Assembly (NCBI GenBank): GCA_022393335.1
Contig: JAJEKB010021111.1
Location: 1-64,000, forward strand
Source: Macrotrachela quadricornifera
Taxonomy: Eukaryota > Rotifera > Eurotatoria > Philodinida > Philodinidae
Direction: 5' to 3'
Length of the DNA stretch: 64,000 nucleotides
In this document: positions 1 to 10,973 of the stretch, piece after piece
How the letters are laid out: every line of letters starts with the position of its first letter
Numbering within the stretch: the first letter of the stretch is position 1
Position numbers and translations under genes: made by a program
Notes under the pieces: model-generated
What the model saw: only the letters and a program-made list of their open reading frames with translations
What the model was told of the DNA's origin: nothing
The model's database searches: none

Positions 1-1
1 A

Positions 2-178
2 CCAGTTGGAACCAATGCTGGACGAATCCCAGCTAGTTTTACTCGAACCTTAGGCCAACTTCACTTACGTGTATATCAATATAACCCTGTCTTTTTTTCT
101 CGGAAAAAAATTTTGCTTTTTTGTTGTCTGTCGTTGTTTTGCGTTCTATTATTCTCTTATAAAATGAATGAATCATAA
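2..178 (+). CDS. 3' end of an unidentified upstream gene (partial)
   Basis: An open frame runs from the window edge to a TAA at 176-178. The first 30 or so residues (starting PVGTNAGRIPASFTRTLGQL) have ordinary protein composition. The last 25 are hydrophobic (LLFCCLSLFCVLLFSY) and may be a C-terminal membrane anchor or read-through into non-coding sequence. I do not recognise a family. The upstream exons lie outside the window, so even the frame is only supported by absence of stops. Confidence 0.3.
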   Translation, partial: PVGTNAGRIPASFTRTLGQLHLRVYQYNPVFFSRKKILLFCCLSLFCVLLFSYKMNES

Positions 179-254
179 CAAAGATTGAAACATATATTTA
201 TTTAGACATTCGTCTACCGATAGAGTAAATCTATTAGAATTTTTAAAAAAAAAG

Positions 255-1131
255 CATAGCATTAAGCGAAACACATCGGATTATTTGGTTAGATGCATAT
301 ATTGGTGAAGATGGTCAATATCACAGTTTTAAACGTATGTTCGTTACTACATTAGATCCCGATTCTCAGTTTGATAATGAATATGATACGCTAATTTGTG
401 CTTTAAATACAAATGCTGTTCCATTTATATTTGTTGATACTTGTGATAAAGCAATTCATGAAATCAACATAAACCATGACAAACAAATTATATTTATTTC
501 ATCAGGATCACTTGTTAAACAAATAATTCCATCAATTATCTCGAAATATCCTCACGTTTATTCGTTTTATATCTTTTGTGCTTTAATAGAAAATTATGTT
601 GATTTTGCTTTTGAGTATCTACATTGTCTACAAATATTTACTAGTGAACTCGACTTACTTATACGACTCGTACGTGATATATCATTCGAAATGATTGAAC
701 GAGGAAAAAGACATTTGATAGAAAATGATCTAGATGTTGCACTTGATTATTTTCAGCGTTCTCGTACATTAGAATTGGCAGCAAATGAAAAAGACACACT
801 GGATAATGCGACTACTGCTCGTTTGAAATTGTTGGAAAGCCACAATAATAAAATAGGACTCATTGAAGAAGCAGAAAATTTAAAACGACAACTAGATGAA
901 GAAAGGGAAGAACAACAAGCAGAACCATTCATTCCAGATTACGCTCAACATGGACAAGAAGAAGGCACGATATACCAAAATCAAGACTTACCCACAGTAG
1001 AACAAGAACCAATTGATCACAATTCAGACTTAAACATAGCAGAAGAAGTAGTACTACAAGAACATAAAGGAGAAATGCAACAAGATTCCGAGTTACCAAT
1101 TGTGCCAGAAATATTACCAGTAGACCAATAA
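255..1131 (+). CDS. Uncharacterised rotifer-type protein with Rossmann-like N-domain, helical repeat and coiled coil
   Basis: The frame is open from 247 to TAA at 1129-1131, and an AG after an A-run at 253-254 could be a splice acceptor. The first internal Met is at 337, but the open frame upstream reads SETHRIIWLDAYIGEDGQYH, which looks coding, so the true start is probably in an earlier exon. The N-terminal 110 residues alternate strands and helices (IIWLDA, PFIFVDT, IIFISSG, VYSFYIFC). I associate this pattern with the N-domain of a bdelloid family that often carries TPR or ADP-ribosyltransferase domains downstream. Here it is followed by a TPR-like helix pair (GKRHLIENDLDVALDYFQRS), a coiled coil (EEAENLKRQLDEEREEQQ) and a Glu/Gln-rich tail. 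There is no catalytic domain. Function unknown; the family assignment is by memory of the pattern only. Confidence 0.55.
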
Positions 1132-1208
1132 AACATATGACTAATATTTAATGTTTCTACTTTCCTAGTATAGTAATAACATTGTTTGGTATCCAAAAAA
1201 AAATTTTT

Positions 1209-1544
1209 TTAATATAATTTCAAGAAAAAGGAAGTCAATAAATAGGACCATACTCGTGAATGTACAACTGGTTGATTATTAGGTGAATTAAAATCATAAT
1301 ACGTTGCTAAACCTTTCCATTGACAAAAGTTTGTTTTATCATTACGTGTAAAATATTCTTGTTTAACATCTTTTGGAGGAAAATAATATGTTGGAGGATG
1401 ACCTGTTTCTAACATGCGCATACCATTCATTGTATCAGCTAATATCACATTGTTGTAGACAACTTTGAGACGTACTTGGACTGGTTCAATGGCAGGTGGT
1501 CTTGGATAATCCCAAACATTTTCTTGAGGAAGATTACTAACCAT
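1209..1544 (-). pseudogene. DUF427-domain protein, truncated after the first half
   Basis: The 111-aa frame starts at an ATG that lies 10 bases after a good acceptor (TTATTTTTCAG), so a 5'UTR intron is likely. It contains the hallmarks of DUF427: a WxYPRPP start, RLKVVYNNVILADT, the motif LETGHPPTYYFPPKDV, and CQWKGLATYYDF. The family continues with a W-S-Y turn and a second beta half. Here VWSY is reached at about residue 98 and the next residues are unrelated before a stop. A GTATGG at the same place could be a donor, but I find no second half in the 100 bp before the neighbouring gene. DUF427 is common in bacteria and fungi, so acquisition by transfer is plausible (inference). Function of the domain is not established. 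Confidence 0.65.
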
Positions 1545-2630
1545 AATTGCAGATCTGAAAAATAAGAATAATAGACAAACAATTCTCGTTTGATTTATAA
1601 AAAATGTAATTAGAGAAAATTTTTAGGGTAAGTTAAAACATACGGATAAAGTAACATGCATTTTTAAAGTATAGAAACTGGTGGCTTTTAAACCACTTAA
1701 TTCATGTTTATACGTATTTTTCCCGTTTCTCAATGTTTTATATTTGTTTACTGCAGCTAACTGAAACACTTTAATACAACGATGTTCTATTTTTCTTTCT
1801 TTCTTTCTTTTGTAATTGCTGTCTATTATTCAAAACATCAAGCCTTTTAAAAATAAGAAATATTTTGTGTCTTAACAATAAAAAGAATAAAACTAAGGCA
1901 CTTAAATGTATATTAATCTATTTAAAGTAAGGATGAATTAATTCAAAGAAAAGACTCGTTTGAGTGGTATAAGAATATAAATCGGTTTATTCAATTTCAG
2001 CTTTTGATTGTTCGTTTTTGGTTTGAGTAGATGACATATTTATTATGTTTAAGAATATAATATTCTTCATAGCCTTTTTTTGTTATCTAGAATAGAGTGA
2101 TCAGCGTTGAATAAGTTCATGAAATAATTAGTTAAATAGATTATACAAATATGATACCGTATGGAACTTTTTGAAAAGCAATATTAATTTCCAGTATCGT
2201 TTTAACTAGTTTCCTGTTTATCCTTTAAAATAAAATCTAATTTGTATTATATTGATTAGTAGTGGTATGTGATAAAATGTTATTTTGAAGAAGAAATTAT
2301 ATCTTTTCTGTTCATTAGGAAATCTAAAAATGTCAAAAAGAGAATGAAATTAAATTGATAAACAAGTTCCAAAATAACAATTTAAATGAAATATTTCTTT
2401 TTACTTGCTAATCTCATTCAACGAAGCATAGACAGTAAAGAAAAAAATTATTTACTTCACATCATATCAATAGAACTACGTAAATATAAATCTTACCATG
2501 CCATTAATGATAAAATCTCTTATGCTTCACAAAATTAACAAAAATCTCTTAAATACAATAGTATCACATTTTACTACACTTCTCTCGCGATGATGTGACA
2601 TGTGATAATGACCAATCTTTCTCTGGTTTT
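1545..2630. other. Intergenic, AT-rich
   Basis: I see no supportable gene. A short (TTTC)n tract lies near 1793-1810. The rest is AT-rich sequence with stops in all frames. Confidence 0.5.
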
Positions 2631-2633
2631 TAA

Positions 2634-2966
2634 CCTATGACAAACGTTTCCTTTCAATGAACGCTTAGCAAACCATGAGATTGTTCTTCTAAAAAGTTCA
2701 AAATGAGGATCGTTCAATTCTCTACAAGACGACCTATAAAGATAATCGAAATCGCGAATCACTAAAAGCTTATAATTCTCTTTCCAACAGGCTCTTTCAA
2801 TACAAAGCGGTTTTTGTCAAAAAAACCTCATTTTGTATTAAATCGATTTGAGTTAAAATACAAAATGAGATGAAATAAAATTCTGTACAAACATCATTTT
2901 GACCTATTTAGAAGAATGATGTCATGGCTCACTAAGCGTTCATTGAAAGGAAACGTTTGACACGAG
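2634..2966. mobile_element. Hairpin MITE with long inverted arms
   Basis: Arms of about 90 bp are inverted copies of each other. The left arm carries CAAACGTTTCCTTTCAATGA (from about 2641) and the right arm its reverse complement ending near 2958. The similarity continues inward through AAATGAGG-type sequence on both sides. The centre holds a further ATTTTGTATT / AATACAAAAT pair. There is no coding content; the 62-aa minus-strand frame here is just the arm translated. The transposon superfamily and target duplication are not clear. Confidence 0.6.
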
Positions 2967-3987
2967 TTAGAATGCACGCTAGCAGCTTCGTCCTCTTTAT
3001 TCCGAAAAACATATACTATATATATACCAATGAAACGGGAAAAAAACATATTATAACATATATCAGGGTAAATCCGAAGAAGATAACAAGAACAAAAAGT
3101 TGATGGCCAGAATAGTGGTGGAATAAATTCACACTCGTGAAAGTGATGAGAAAAAAAAGGAAACAGGAAAAGATAGAAAACAAAAGCCTATGTAGAGGTT
3201 CGAGTCATCTATACGTGATGACACAACGAAGAAAAGACGAAAAAAAAAGAAAAAAGAATGTCTCATATCGTAACACCTCCTTCCTTATGGCAGGTGAACG
3301 CTTCATCTGCTCATCGACCCAAAAACAACTGAAAGAGATTAAAAAAAAAGAAGAAAAAGAACGTAAACTAATTTTCACTTGTGTATAAAAACAGCACAGC
3401 TATCCAAAACGCGTATTCATTTCTACAAGACTTATACAAACAACAAATATCCAAAGAATCTTTTTTTTGTTGGATTTAAAAAATCGTGCGAAAAGTCATG
3501 CAAATAGAAAAATCAATAAATTGCCACTGGTAATTATTGATCAAACGTAATAGCATGTTATATTGCACTTATATTGTGCACTATGTACTACAGTTAGTTT
3601 CACCGATTTGGATGAGTCCATGATAGAAGGTAAGAATGAAGTAGGACATACAATTTCAAAGATTGCTAAAACGGTTACGCGTCTTGACAGAGATTATGCG
3701 ATAGGGATTGACGCCAATAAGTCAGTTACGATCAGGGTTGCCAGATGCGAAACTCGAAAATCCGGAAAATCCAGGAATTTTTTTTCGAAATCCGGAAAAA
3801 ATCTGGAAAGATTTTCGAAGGTCATTTTTGACTAGTTAAACTACGTTTTTGCCTTTCAGATTATCAATAAAGTTATTCTTTATCTGTAGAAAATATATTT
3901 CAATTTCAATTTCAATAATAGAAAAAAATACACATGAAAACATAATTAACTGAACAAATAAGAAATTGCCAATTATACATTGTACTG
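2967..3987. other. Intergenic; isolated TIR-like end near 3736
   Basis: Two Lys-rich open frames (3137-3388 and 3563-3835) look non-coding. At 3736 the sequence CAGGGTTGCCAGATGCG resembles a hAT-type terminus. It is followed by repeated TCCGGAAAA units to about 3810, but no matching opposite end is visible. Confidence 0.35.
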
Positions 3988-4720
3988 TTAACCCTCATAC
4001 TACCACCTGTCAACACAAACCTTTTTCTTGATTGGGGTCGTTACGAATCCCACCTCAATTTTGAATTAGAGAGAGAGAGAGTAATATTTCTATCAAGCTA
4101 TTTAATAAGTATGATGCTTACATATGAAGGAGCATTACAGACTAAATCGAAAGAAAAAGATCTTATCTTGCCACTTTCTAGCAGTTTTTATTCTTTATTA
4201 CTTCTTTTTTTCTTATCTTCATTAAAAGACCACAAGCACATATCACAAATTATTTTACGATGATTCAAACAACAAGAAAAGTAACACATTGAGCATTGTG
4301 TAGCGACTTTTTTATCATATGACCTTGAACAGAGTTGACAGCGTTGATTCAGATGAACATCAGCAACACTTCGGTCTAGTTGTTGGAGAAATAATCGTCG
4401 ACGAAACAGCTTATCATGACTCCACTGAGGATTTTTCGTGGTCCATATAACTACACTTTTTAGGATGACACGAACTGTTTCAAAAAATTTGATCGAAATG
4501 ATAACAAATTCAATTTCAATGTATTATTACAAACTCATAATATAAGTGATAAATGCCTGAAAGATTTTCTACAAGCAAATAAGTCTATCAAGGATTCACT
4601 ACTAATAATATCACATAGATAATTTATGTATTATCAGCTCTACCCTCTGGGGTCTATTGAGACCCCAATCGATAACAACACATTGATACGTATTTCGATA
4701 TATTTTATTGTATTAACAAT
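3988..4720 (-). mobile_element. piggyBac-like element remnant
   Basis: On the left, TTAA (3988-3991) is followed by CCCTCATACTACC, the layout expected of a piggyBac terminus. Inward lies GATTGGGGTC (about 4033), with its inverse GACCCCAATC at 4661-4670. The right terminus is decayed. On the minus strand an open frame ending with TAA at 4188-4190 encodes a C-terminal cysteine-rich module spaced C-x2-C, C-x2-C, CC-x2-H and C-x2-C. This matches the cysteine-rich domain that ends piggyBac transposases. The catalytic part is missing. Confidence 0.5.
4188..4520 (-). pseudogene. piggyBac transposase C-terminal fragment
   Basis: The open minus-strand frame has no Met start and ends at TAA (4188-4190). 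Key segments are NQRCQLC, ATQCSMCYFSCCLNHRK and IICDMCLW, giving a CxxC / CxxC / CC-x2-H / CxxC ladder. Upstream residues are hydrophobic and basic. The D,D,D catalytic core is absent. Assignment rests on the cysteine spacing and on the TTAA/CCCT terminus about 200 bp away. Confidence 0.45.
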
Positions 4721-4783
4721 ACTCAAAAAAGAGAAAACAAATATCATCAATGAGTGAGACTAACATCTATTAACGCATATCTA

Positions 4784-6103
4784 CTTAGGTATAACCAAAA
4801 GTTCTGGCAACGCTATTGGCAATTTTATAAGCCAATTAATATCGGAGAGTGTTGTGCATGGATAAATAGTGGAATGTTTTATCTATAATAATAATATATA
4901 TAGTAAATCTCTTTTGGACTTAGTTATAGTATTGTTTTCAGATAAACTTTAATTGGTACTGAAAAAAAATTTTCAAAAATGGATAATGAAAATGTTCGAT
5001 TCTATATTAAAATTCGAACTATTTTGGGAATTAACGCAAAGGCAATTCACGAAGAATTTACAACAGCATTAGGACCTGACGCTCCATCATATCGAACAGT
5101 TGCCAGGTGGGAAAAGCGTTTTCGTGAAGGAAGAGAAGACCTCAATGATGATCCTCGATCTGGTCGTCCGGTTTCCGAGATGACAGATGAAAATATTGAA
5201 TTGGTACGGCAGGTTATCAACAACGATCGACATTCAACTTATGATGATATTATAGCTGAGACATCTCTCTCTCTCTCATGGTACAATAGAACGAATTATA
5301 CATGACCATCTCAAGATGAGAAAAGTTACATCATGTTGGGTGCCTCGTCAACGTAATGATGAACAAAAGCAAGAACGAGTTAGACTTTGTCGTGAAAATT
5401 TGACAAAATTTCGTAGTGGTTCTTGGCGATTATGTGATATTATTACAGGTGATGAGACATGGATTTACCATAGGCAGATTGGTCGCAAGGTAACAAACAA
5501 AAGCTGGGCTGGCGATGGTGAACCACCAACAACTATTGTTCGTCAAAGCAAATTTGAACCAAAAAATTTATTCTCTATATGCTTTAAATAAAATGGTCCT
5601 GTTCTTATACATTGTGTTGATAAAGGCAAGACTATAGATCACAACTATTATATAGAAAATTGCCTTAAGCCTGTTATCAAAGAAATATGGAAACAAAGAA
5701 AGTCATCAGGTACAAATGATATAGAATTGCTTCACGACAATGCTCGACCCCATACTCATTTCGATGTTATTAATTATTTAACAGAAGAAGGTATCAGTAT
5801 AATGCCACATCCACCATATTCACCTGACCTTGCACCGTGTGATTATTGGCTAAATGATTACATCAAAGAGAATTTAGCTGATCAACCAGATGAAAAATCA
5901 TTGGCTCGTGCGGTTTCCAAGCTAATAAAAAATATTCCAAAAGAAGAATTTAAAAAAAACTTTTGACAAACTATTAGAGAGGATGGAACTTTGTATAAAT
6001 AATCATGGTGACTACTTTGAACATTTAATAAAATAAAACTCGAACTTTCTCTTTGTCTCTATGTTTTTGTTTAATAATCTGGGAACTTTTTGTACGACCT
6101 AAG
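4784..6103 (+). mobile_element. Full-length mariner transposon with TIRs and TA target duplication
   Basis: The element is 1320 bp, the usual mariner length. The left end CTTAGGTATAACCAAAAGTT and the inverted right end CTTAGGTCGTACAAAAAGTT form imperfect TIRs of about 28 bp. A TA dinucleotide flanks each end (4782-4783 and 6104-6105), as expected for Tc1/mariner insertion. It carries one transposase gene, broken by frameshifts and a stop. Confidence 0.9.
4979..6036 (+). pseudogene. mariner transposase, inactivated
   Basis: The frame starts with ATG after an A-run at 4979. The N-terminal helix-turn-helix region is intact (YRTVARWEKRFREGREDLND, then DDPRSGRP). The first frameshift falls inside a CTCTCTCTC run near 5268-5278, consistent with slippage. 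The frame then resumes with IIHDHLKM and carries the first catalytic Asp in TGDETWIYH. A TAA at 5589-5591 interrupts the next frame. The second Asp (HDNARPH, about 5730) and third (PYSPDLAPCDYW, about 5818-5850) follow. Another frameshift in the A-run near 5950 precedes the tail ending at TAA 6034-6036. All three catalytic acids survive, but no single frame encodes the protein. Confidence 0.9.
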
Positions 6104-6259
6104 TACAAGCAGAACAAAACATAGTATTCTTCCGGATGTCATTACCGAAGTCAAAACTACAATACAAAACGAAAATGATAATCACGTCATCATCGAAATT
6201 TGTAGGCCCTCACACCCTACCAAATAACAACAGTTGATACCATATGAATCCAACAATAT

Positions 6260-6565
6260 TTCTAGTGCGTCATCCACGATTTCTCACAGTATGCTCTTTG
6301 AGAAGCTTCAAGTGCAGCATATTTACCCACACATATTAACATCATTTTGAAGCTCTTAGTGATTTGTATCTATGCTGAAAAAATGACGTCGGTTCTGTGG
6401 ATAATAGTGGAGATCGTGTGGATCCAATATCAACACTCATGCATTTTTCATAGATTTTCAGCAGTATGGTCCATAGGAATTCTCGAGCGCAACATATTTA
6501 CCCATACATATTAACATCATTTTGAAGCTCCTGTTAAGCTCTATCTGTACTGAAAAAAACGCGCT
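6260..6565. repeat. Tandem duplication, period about 174 bp
   Basis: The segment containing CATATTAACATCATTTTGAA occurs near 6335 and again near 6508. Flanking sequence is also similar (CAGTATG near 6289 and 6461, then GAAGCTC). The unit has two diverged copies and no coding content. Confidence 0.7.
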
Positions 6566-7648
6566 TTTCCAATCGACTCAAGTAGAAATTACCTGGATGG
6601 ATTTATGTCATATTCAATAGTAATGGCCTATAAATACACCTAGAAGATTCACTCATGGAATCTATTCTCAGGTGTCATGAAAAATGGTGAATGTGAGTCG
6701 AAAGTAGTGTAATCTTGCAGGAAAAAACGTATAACCTAATATACGAATGATATCAGTGAGGATAATCATTTAGGACCGTTTCGTGGACAAAGGGTCCCGC
6801 CTCCTCTATCAATATGTTCGTAAAAAATAGATTTTTTTTCTAAATTTTAACGTTTTTATTTATCTATGCGTTACAAATACATAGAATTTTCAATGCCTAA
6901 CTGTTTTCTCTAATCAACTCATGCCGATTAACATGACTTATCTTCTTATTACCATAATCTTCTATGGTCATTTAAATAGTATCCTAATATTAGCATGTTA
7001 AAAATTATACAGAATACAATAGGCATATCAGGGCGAGCAAAACGTATGGCAGGCACAGACAGTCTAAAAGACTGCTATTCCACTAGGCCTTTTTTCCTCT
7101 TTTTTTCTTTTCTCTTTTCTTTGGTTTTCCTCTCAATTTTCTTATCAATCCTATTTCTTCGCATCGATTAGAAACCTATTTAATGATACTTATGTCGCGG
7201 CAAAAACATAGGAAAAAATACGCCACTAAAATATTTTCTAAGAAAAAAGAGGGAAAGTGGAAAAAAAGGAGGTGGCAAATCAGACAAAATATATAGTACT
7301 TTGATTATTGCTTACAAATGAAATTCTTCTTGTTATTTTGCTTCTTATCGTTTTGTTATGAAAACCTTGAGAGATTAAACACTTTGTGATTTTTCAACGT
7401 TCATTTTGATCATAAAGTTCAAAAATTTAGGCAAATCGTTTAGTCCAGATAAAGATATAATTAATTTATTTTAAATATTCTATCGAAAAACGACTTGAGA
7501 TTATTAGTAATACGAATGTAAAATATTAATGGATGTATCATAGTTTACTACCATGCCTTTGTCCAATACAAGAATATGATCATATTTTGCTACTGTATTC
7601 GAAACTTTATAACTGAGCGATGCTCAAATTTGTGATTTTTCATCAGTG
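6566..7648. other. Intergenic
   Basis: AT-rich sequence with homopolymer and pyrimidine tracts (for example 7085-7140). I see no gene. Confidence 0.5.
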
Positions 7649-7649
7649 T

Positions 7650-7831
7650 ATATAGGGTGATCTAACAAAAATCATTATATTCAGGGATAGGTATTTCATT
7701 GATTAACAGCTATGGTATCTATAGATGGAGCACTGTTGCAGCTACACACAGACTAGAATCTAAGAACAATACCGCTTCTCATTGTGTCGTAATAAAACCA
7801 GTCCGGAAACTTTTTGAACACACCGTGTATA
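7650..7831. mobile_element. Possible mariner-type MITE upstream of the mannose-6-phosphate receptor-like gene
   Basis: The left edge reads TATATAGGGTGATC. The right edge, reverse-complemented, reads TATACACGGTGTGTTCAAAA and continues AAGTTTCCGG. The right edge strongly resembles known mariner termini; the left matches only over the first dozen bases. It sits about 105 bp from the start of the next gene. Confidence 0.35.
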
Positions 7832-7935
7832 TCAAGTTTACTTTGATATAGCACTGTCATCTATTGATGACAAGCACTTTTGATGAGAAAAAATGAAAGA
7901 GATAACACTATCTACTTTCACTTATGGTAGACTAA

Positions 7936-8871
7936 GTGAGAATGAATACACAAAAAAATGTTGTTTTTTTATTTTGTGTATTCTTGGTTATATACCTGCC
8001 AAATAAATTAAACGCAATAGGCCCTTGTAGTTTTGATTTGAGTCTAAAAGGTGTTATCGATCTAAGCAGTGTTGGTCGTGTAGATGGAAAGCCTGCTTGG
8101 AAAGATATAACTCCTGAACGCTCCGATGGTCACGGTAATTGTTCTTATTAACTGCTTTCATAAATACATGATCTCATTTTTTCTAGTATACTCTTACAAT
8201 CCATGTCATTCATTCAGTCAAGGCTCATGTATAGATGTTGCTGCATGTCAGAGTAAGACAAACTAGTATTGTACTTTTAAATAAAACTTTTTGTAACATA
8301 ATTTAGCATATGCTACAGATGACAAATTGACTTATTCATTAGGCACTCAAAATAGTTTACAGTGGAAGATTACATCAGAGGATTTACCAACTCTGATCTA
8401 TAAATCCTCAGAAAGAACATTAAATGTTTATCTACGTTGTTTGAAGCCAGGAGAGCCTAATAAGTTGGATGTGCATGGATATGATCCTGCAACATTTCTC
8501 TATACTATGACATTATCATCCGAATGCGCATGTTGGAACGGTTGTAAAGGTCAGAAACACGTTTTACATTATGATCTAATACAACAGTATTCATTTTAGA
8601 CCATCCTGGACCAGGTCCTGGTCCTGGTCCTTATTCAAAACCAGGCGGATTGCGTGGTGGATCAATTGTTCTCATTATATTGGTAATTATTGTAGTTATA
8701 TATTTGCTTGGTTTTATGACTTTCAACAAATTTAAACGACAAGCAACCGGTCTCGACATTCTTCCACATCGCACTTTCTGGATTTCATTACCTGGTTACG
8801 CATTAGATGGAGTTAGATTTGTCTTTCGTAAAATTACCGGCAAACAAGCAGCTTACACTAGTGTGCCATAG
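7936..8871 (+). CDS. Cation-dependent mannose-6-phosphate receptor-like protein (MRH domain, type I membrane)
   Basis: Four exons are supported by GT-AG junctions and continuous frame: 7936-8134, 8187-8252, 8307-8549 and 8600-8871, giving 259 aa. ATGs occur at 7936 and 7942. A signal peptide (VVFLFCVFLVIYLP) is followed by a lumenal MRH-type domain with paired cysteines: IGPCSFDLS, YNPCHSFSQGSCIDVAACQ, LRCLKPG and SECACWNGC. After a Gly/Pro linker comes one membrane helix (IVLIILVIIVVIYLLGF) and a cytosolic tail. The tail segment GLDILPHRTFW resembles the CD-MPR tail and contains aromatic and basic sorting-type residues. The family carries lysosomal enzymes or similar glycoproteins from Golgi to endosomes. 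I cannot confirm sugar-binding residues by eye, so it may be a non-binding relative. Introns are 50-54 bp. Confidence 0.75.
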
Positions 8872-10700
8872 ACATCACTTTCCTCATATTTTCATGCGCA
8901 ATTATTTTTAAATTTGATTTGTTTCTAAGAAGTATTTTTCTTAATAAGATCGAGAATATGATGCTCTATCTTTGTATATTCGAGATTGAAAAGTTAAAGT
9001 CCATTCGTACATTACCAAGAACACGTGAAACATCTACAAAGCCATTTAATCCTTTCCTCAAACATGCGTTCCTTCGCGTGCTGTTTCCTTTGTTTTGTCG
9101 AATATTCATTAACAGATTGACCTGAGTTAACTTTTAGACCAAAACATTTCTTTGAAAATTCTAAGTCTTTTGTTATCAATTCATACAACAGTGAAATGTT
9201 CAATCTATACAGTTAGTCTAAAACATTAAAATTTCTAAAATCTCCCAGCAAATGGTTAGAGTTGAAAGCAACTATATATACAGGTGGAATGGAATGCACA
9301 CACAATTATTTGTGATAAATTTTCAGGCTTATTGAACAAAGATCAAATGCAAAAACAAATTCTCACTGTTGTTCTTTATTGTTAGATATTTTTTGAAGAT
9401 TCAAAACGTGGCGATAATAAATAAAGTTTTCATCAAGTGATATCTCGAATTATACAAGATTCTTAGACCTGTTATTCAATATAATCTGCTTTACATCACT
9501 TATTTGATTAAAAAATATGAAATGGCATATCTTATAAACAGAATTATACCTATATCTTCTGTTCAAAATGATAAAATATTTTAACTATTCAATTTTTATG
9601 ATAGTATTCAATCAGTAACTAAAAAAAATAGTGTTTTTTTTTAATATAAAAAGCAAATTGATTTAATTATCGAAGAATATTAACAAAGGTTTGAATTATA
9701 TTACGAAGATAAAATATTCTTTTGTCATATTGGATACAATACTATTAAAAAATAAGTGATTAAGATAATACGAGATGATCTTAAGAGAGGGTCGTGAGAC
9801 CACCGCCAACATGGGCACATATGACAAAATTTAAAAACACGATTTAGTTTTATAAGATGAAAGATCATGTTTGAAAACCTTCAAATCCAAAATTTTAGTT
9901 CATTTCCATTAATTCTTGAAGAGTTATAAAGATAACAATGTAATGTGCTCGCATACTATCGAGTCAAAATATTGAAATTTTCATTTTGGTAGTATTTCAT
10001 CAATTTCTCCTCGAAAACTTAAACGTAATTTTTATTGTAATATCTCAAAAGATACAGAATTTTTTGATCTATCAAATGATGTATAAAGATATTTTCTACA
10101 CACCTTCTGAGGTGCGCTGAGCCTCGATTTATTGAGTAGTCGACTACTCAAAAATCGAGTTCGACCCAGGTATTTTACGTAAAAGTGTACCAAGAATGAC
10201 TTGTCTCATTTGTTTGACTTCAGATTCTGAAAGAGCATCAAAAGCTACATCGAATGCTATATGTTTCATTTTGATAACTTATTGATTCGATATTTAATTT
10301 TTCAATGCTACCCTATAAACCATACATATTATTATTAGATTTTTCTGATTTTTTTGACTAGTATATAGCAAGTTTTAATTGGAAAAGTTGATATGTGATC
10401 AAAAATAATAACATGGCTGAAATCAGCATAAAAAACTGCATCGATCTATATATATTTCAGAGTTTTTCTACAAACTTTTTTTTCTCGAAAATTTGACCTG
10501 AGGTTCTCCTCACGGTTCTCCTCAGGATCTAGCGAAAACATGCATTTAACTACGAAGTCATTTTCATTCTTCCAATTAATTCAGTTATGCGTCCTTATAT
10601 GCTCTACTGCCCATTTCAAAATAAAAGGCGGATGGGTATTTTTTGAATAACTTTGATCACAACAAGATAGAGAGCTGCGGTTTTCACCGTTAGAAAGAGG
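8872..10700. other. Intergenic, AT-rich
   Basis: No supportable gene. Two overlapping short frames near 9000-9200 are on opposite strands and look like noise. A palindrome is listed separately. Confidence 0.5.
10123..10159. repeat. Near-perfect palindrome
   Basis: CTCGATTT-A-TTGAGTAGT is followed directly by its reverse complement ACTACTCAA-A-AATCGAG, around a central TCGA. It could form a 17-bp stem with one mispair and no loop. Confidence 0.85.
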
Positions 10701-10721
10701 CTGATCCAGCGCAGAGCTGGG

Positions 10722-10843
10722 CATAGTACTCGAAGTACTCGTACTCGAGTACGATTTTGCCCGGACTCGTACTCGTACTCGTACTCGTACTCGTACTCGA
10801 AGGATTGGTACTCGTACTCGTACTCGAGAGGTTGGTACTCATG
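10722..10843. repeat. Left subterminal (TACTCG)n minisatellite
   Basis: Runs of TACTCG are separated by short spacers such as GAAGGATTGG and GAGAGGTTGG. These are the same spacers as in the right-hand array, and in the same orientation, so the two arrays are direct rather than inverted repeats. Confidence 0.85.
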
Positions 10844-10973
10844 CGCATATTCTAGTATATAATTTCTGATTTTTAGACCAAGTACGTTTTAAAAACCCTT
10901 GTACGATCTTATGTTATTGAAGAGTAAAGTGAATTTTTTAGCTTCTTTTCGTTTGTTTACCCTCATATATATA

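Noticed and set aside
3137..3835. Lys-rich 83-aa and 90-aa frames
   Set aside because: A-rich tracts produce Lys/Arg runs; no homology pattern, and part of the second overlaps a transposon-like end.
8919..9203. Short frames on both strands downstream of the mannose-6-phosphate receptor-like gene
   Set aside because: They overlap each other, have no features and are near the length expected by chance.
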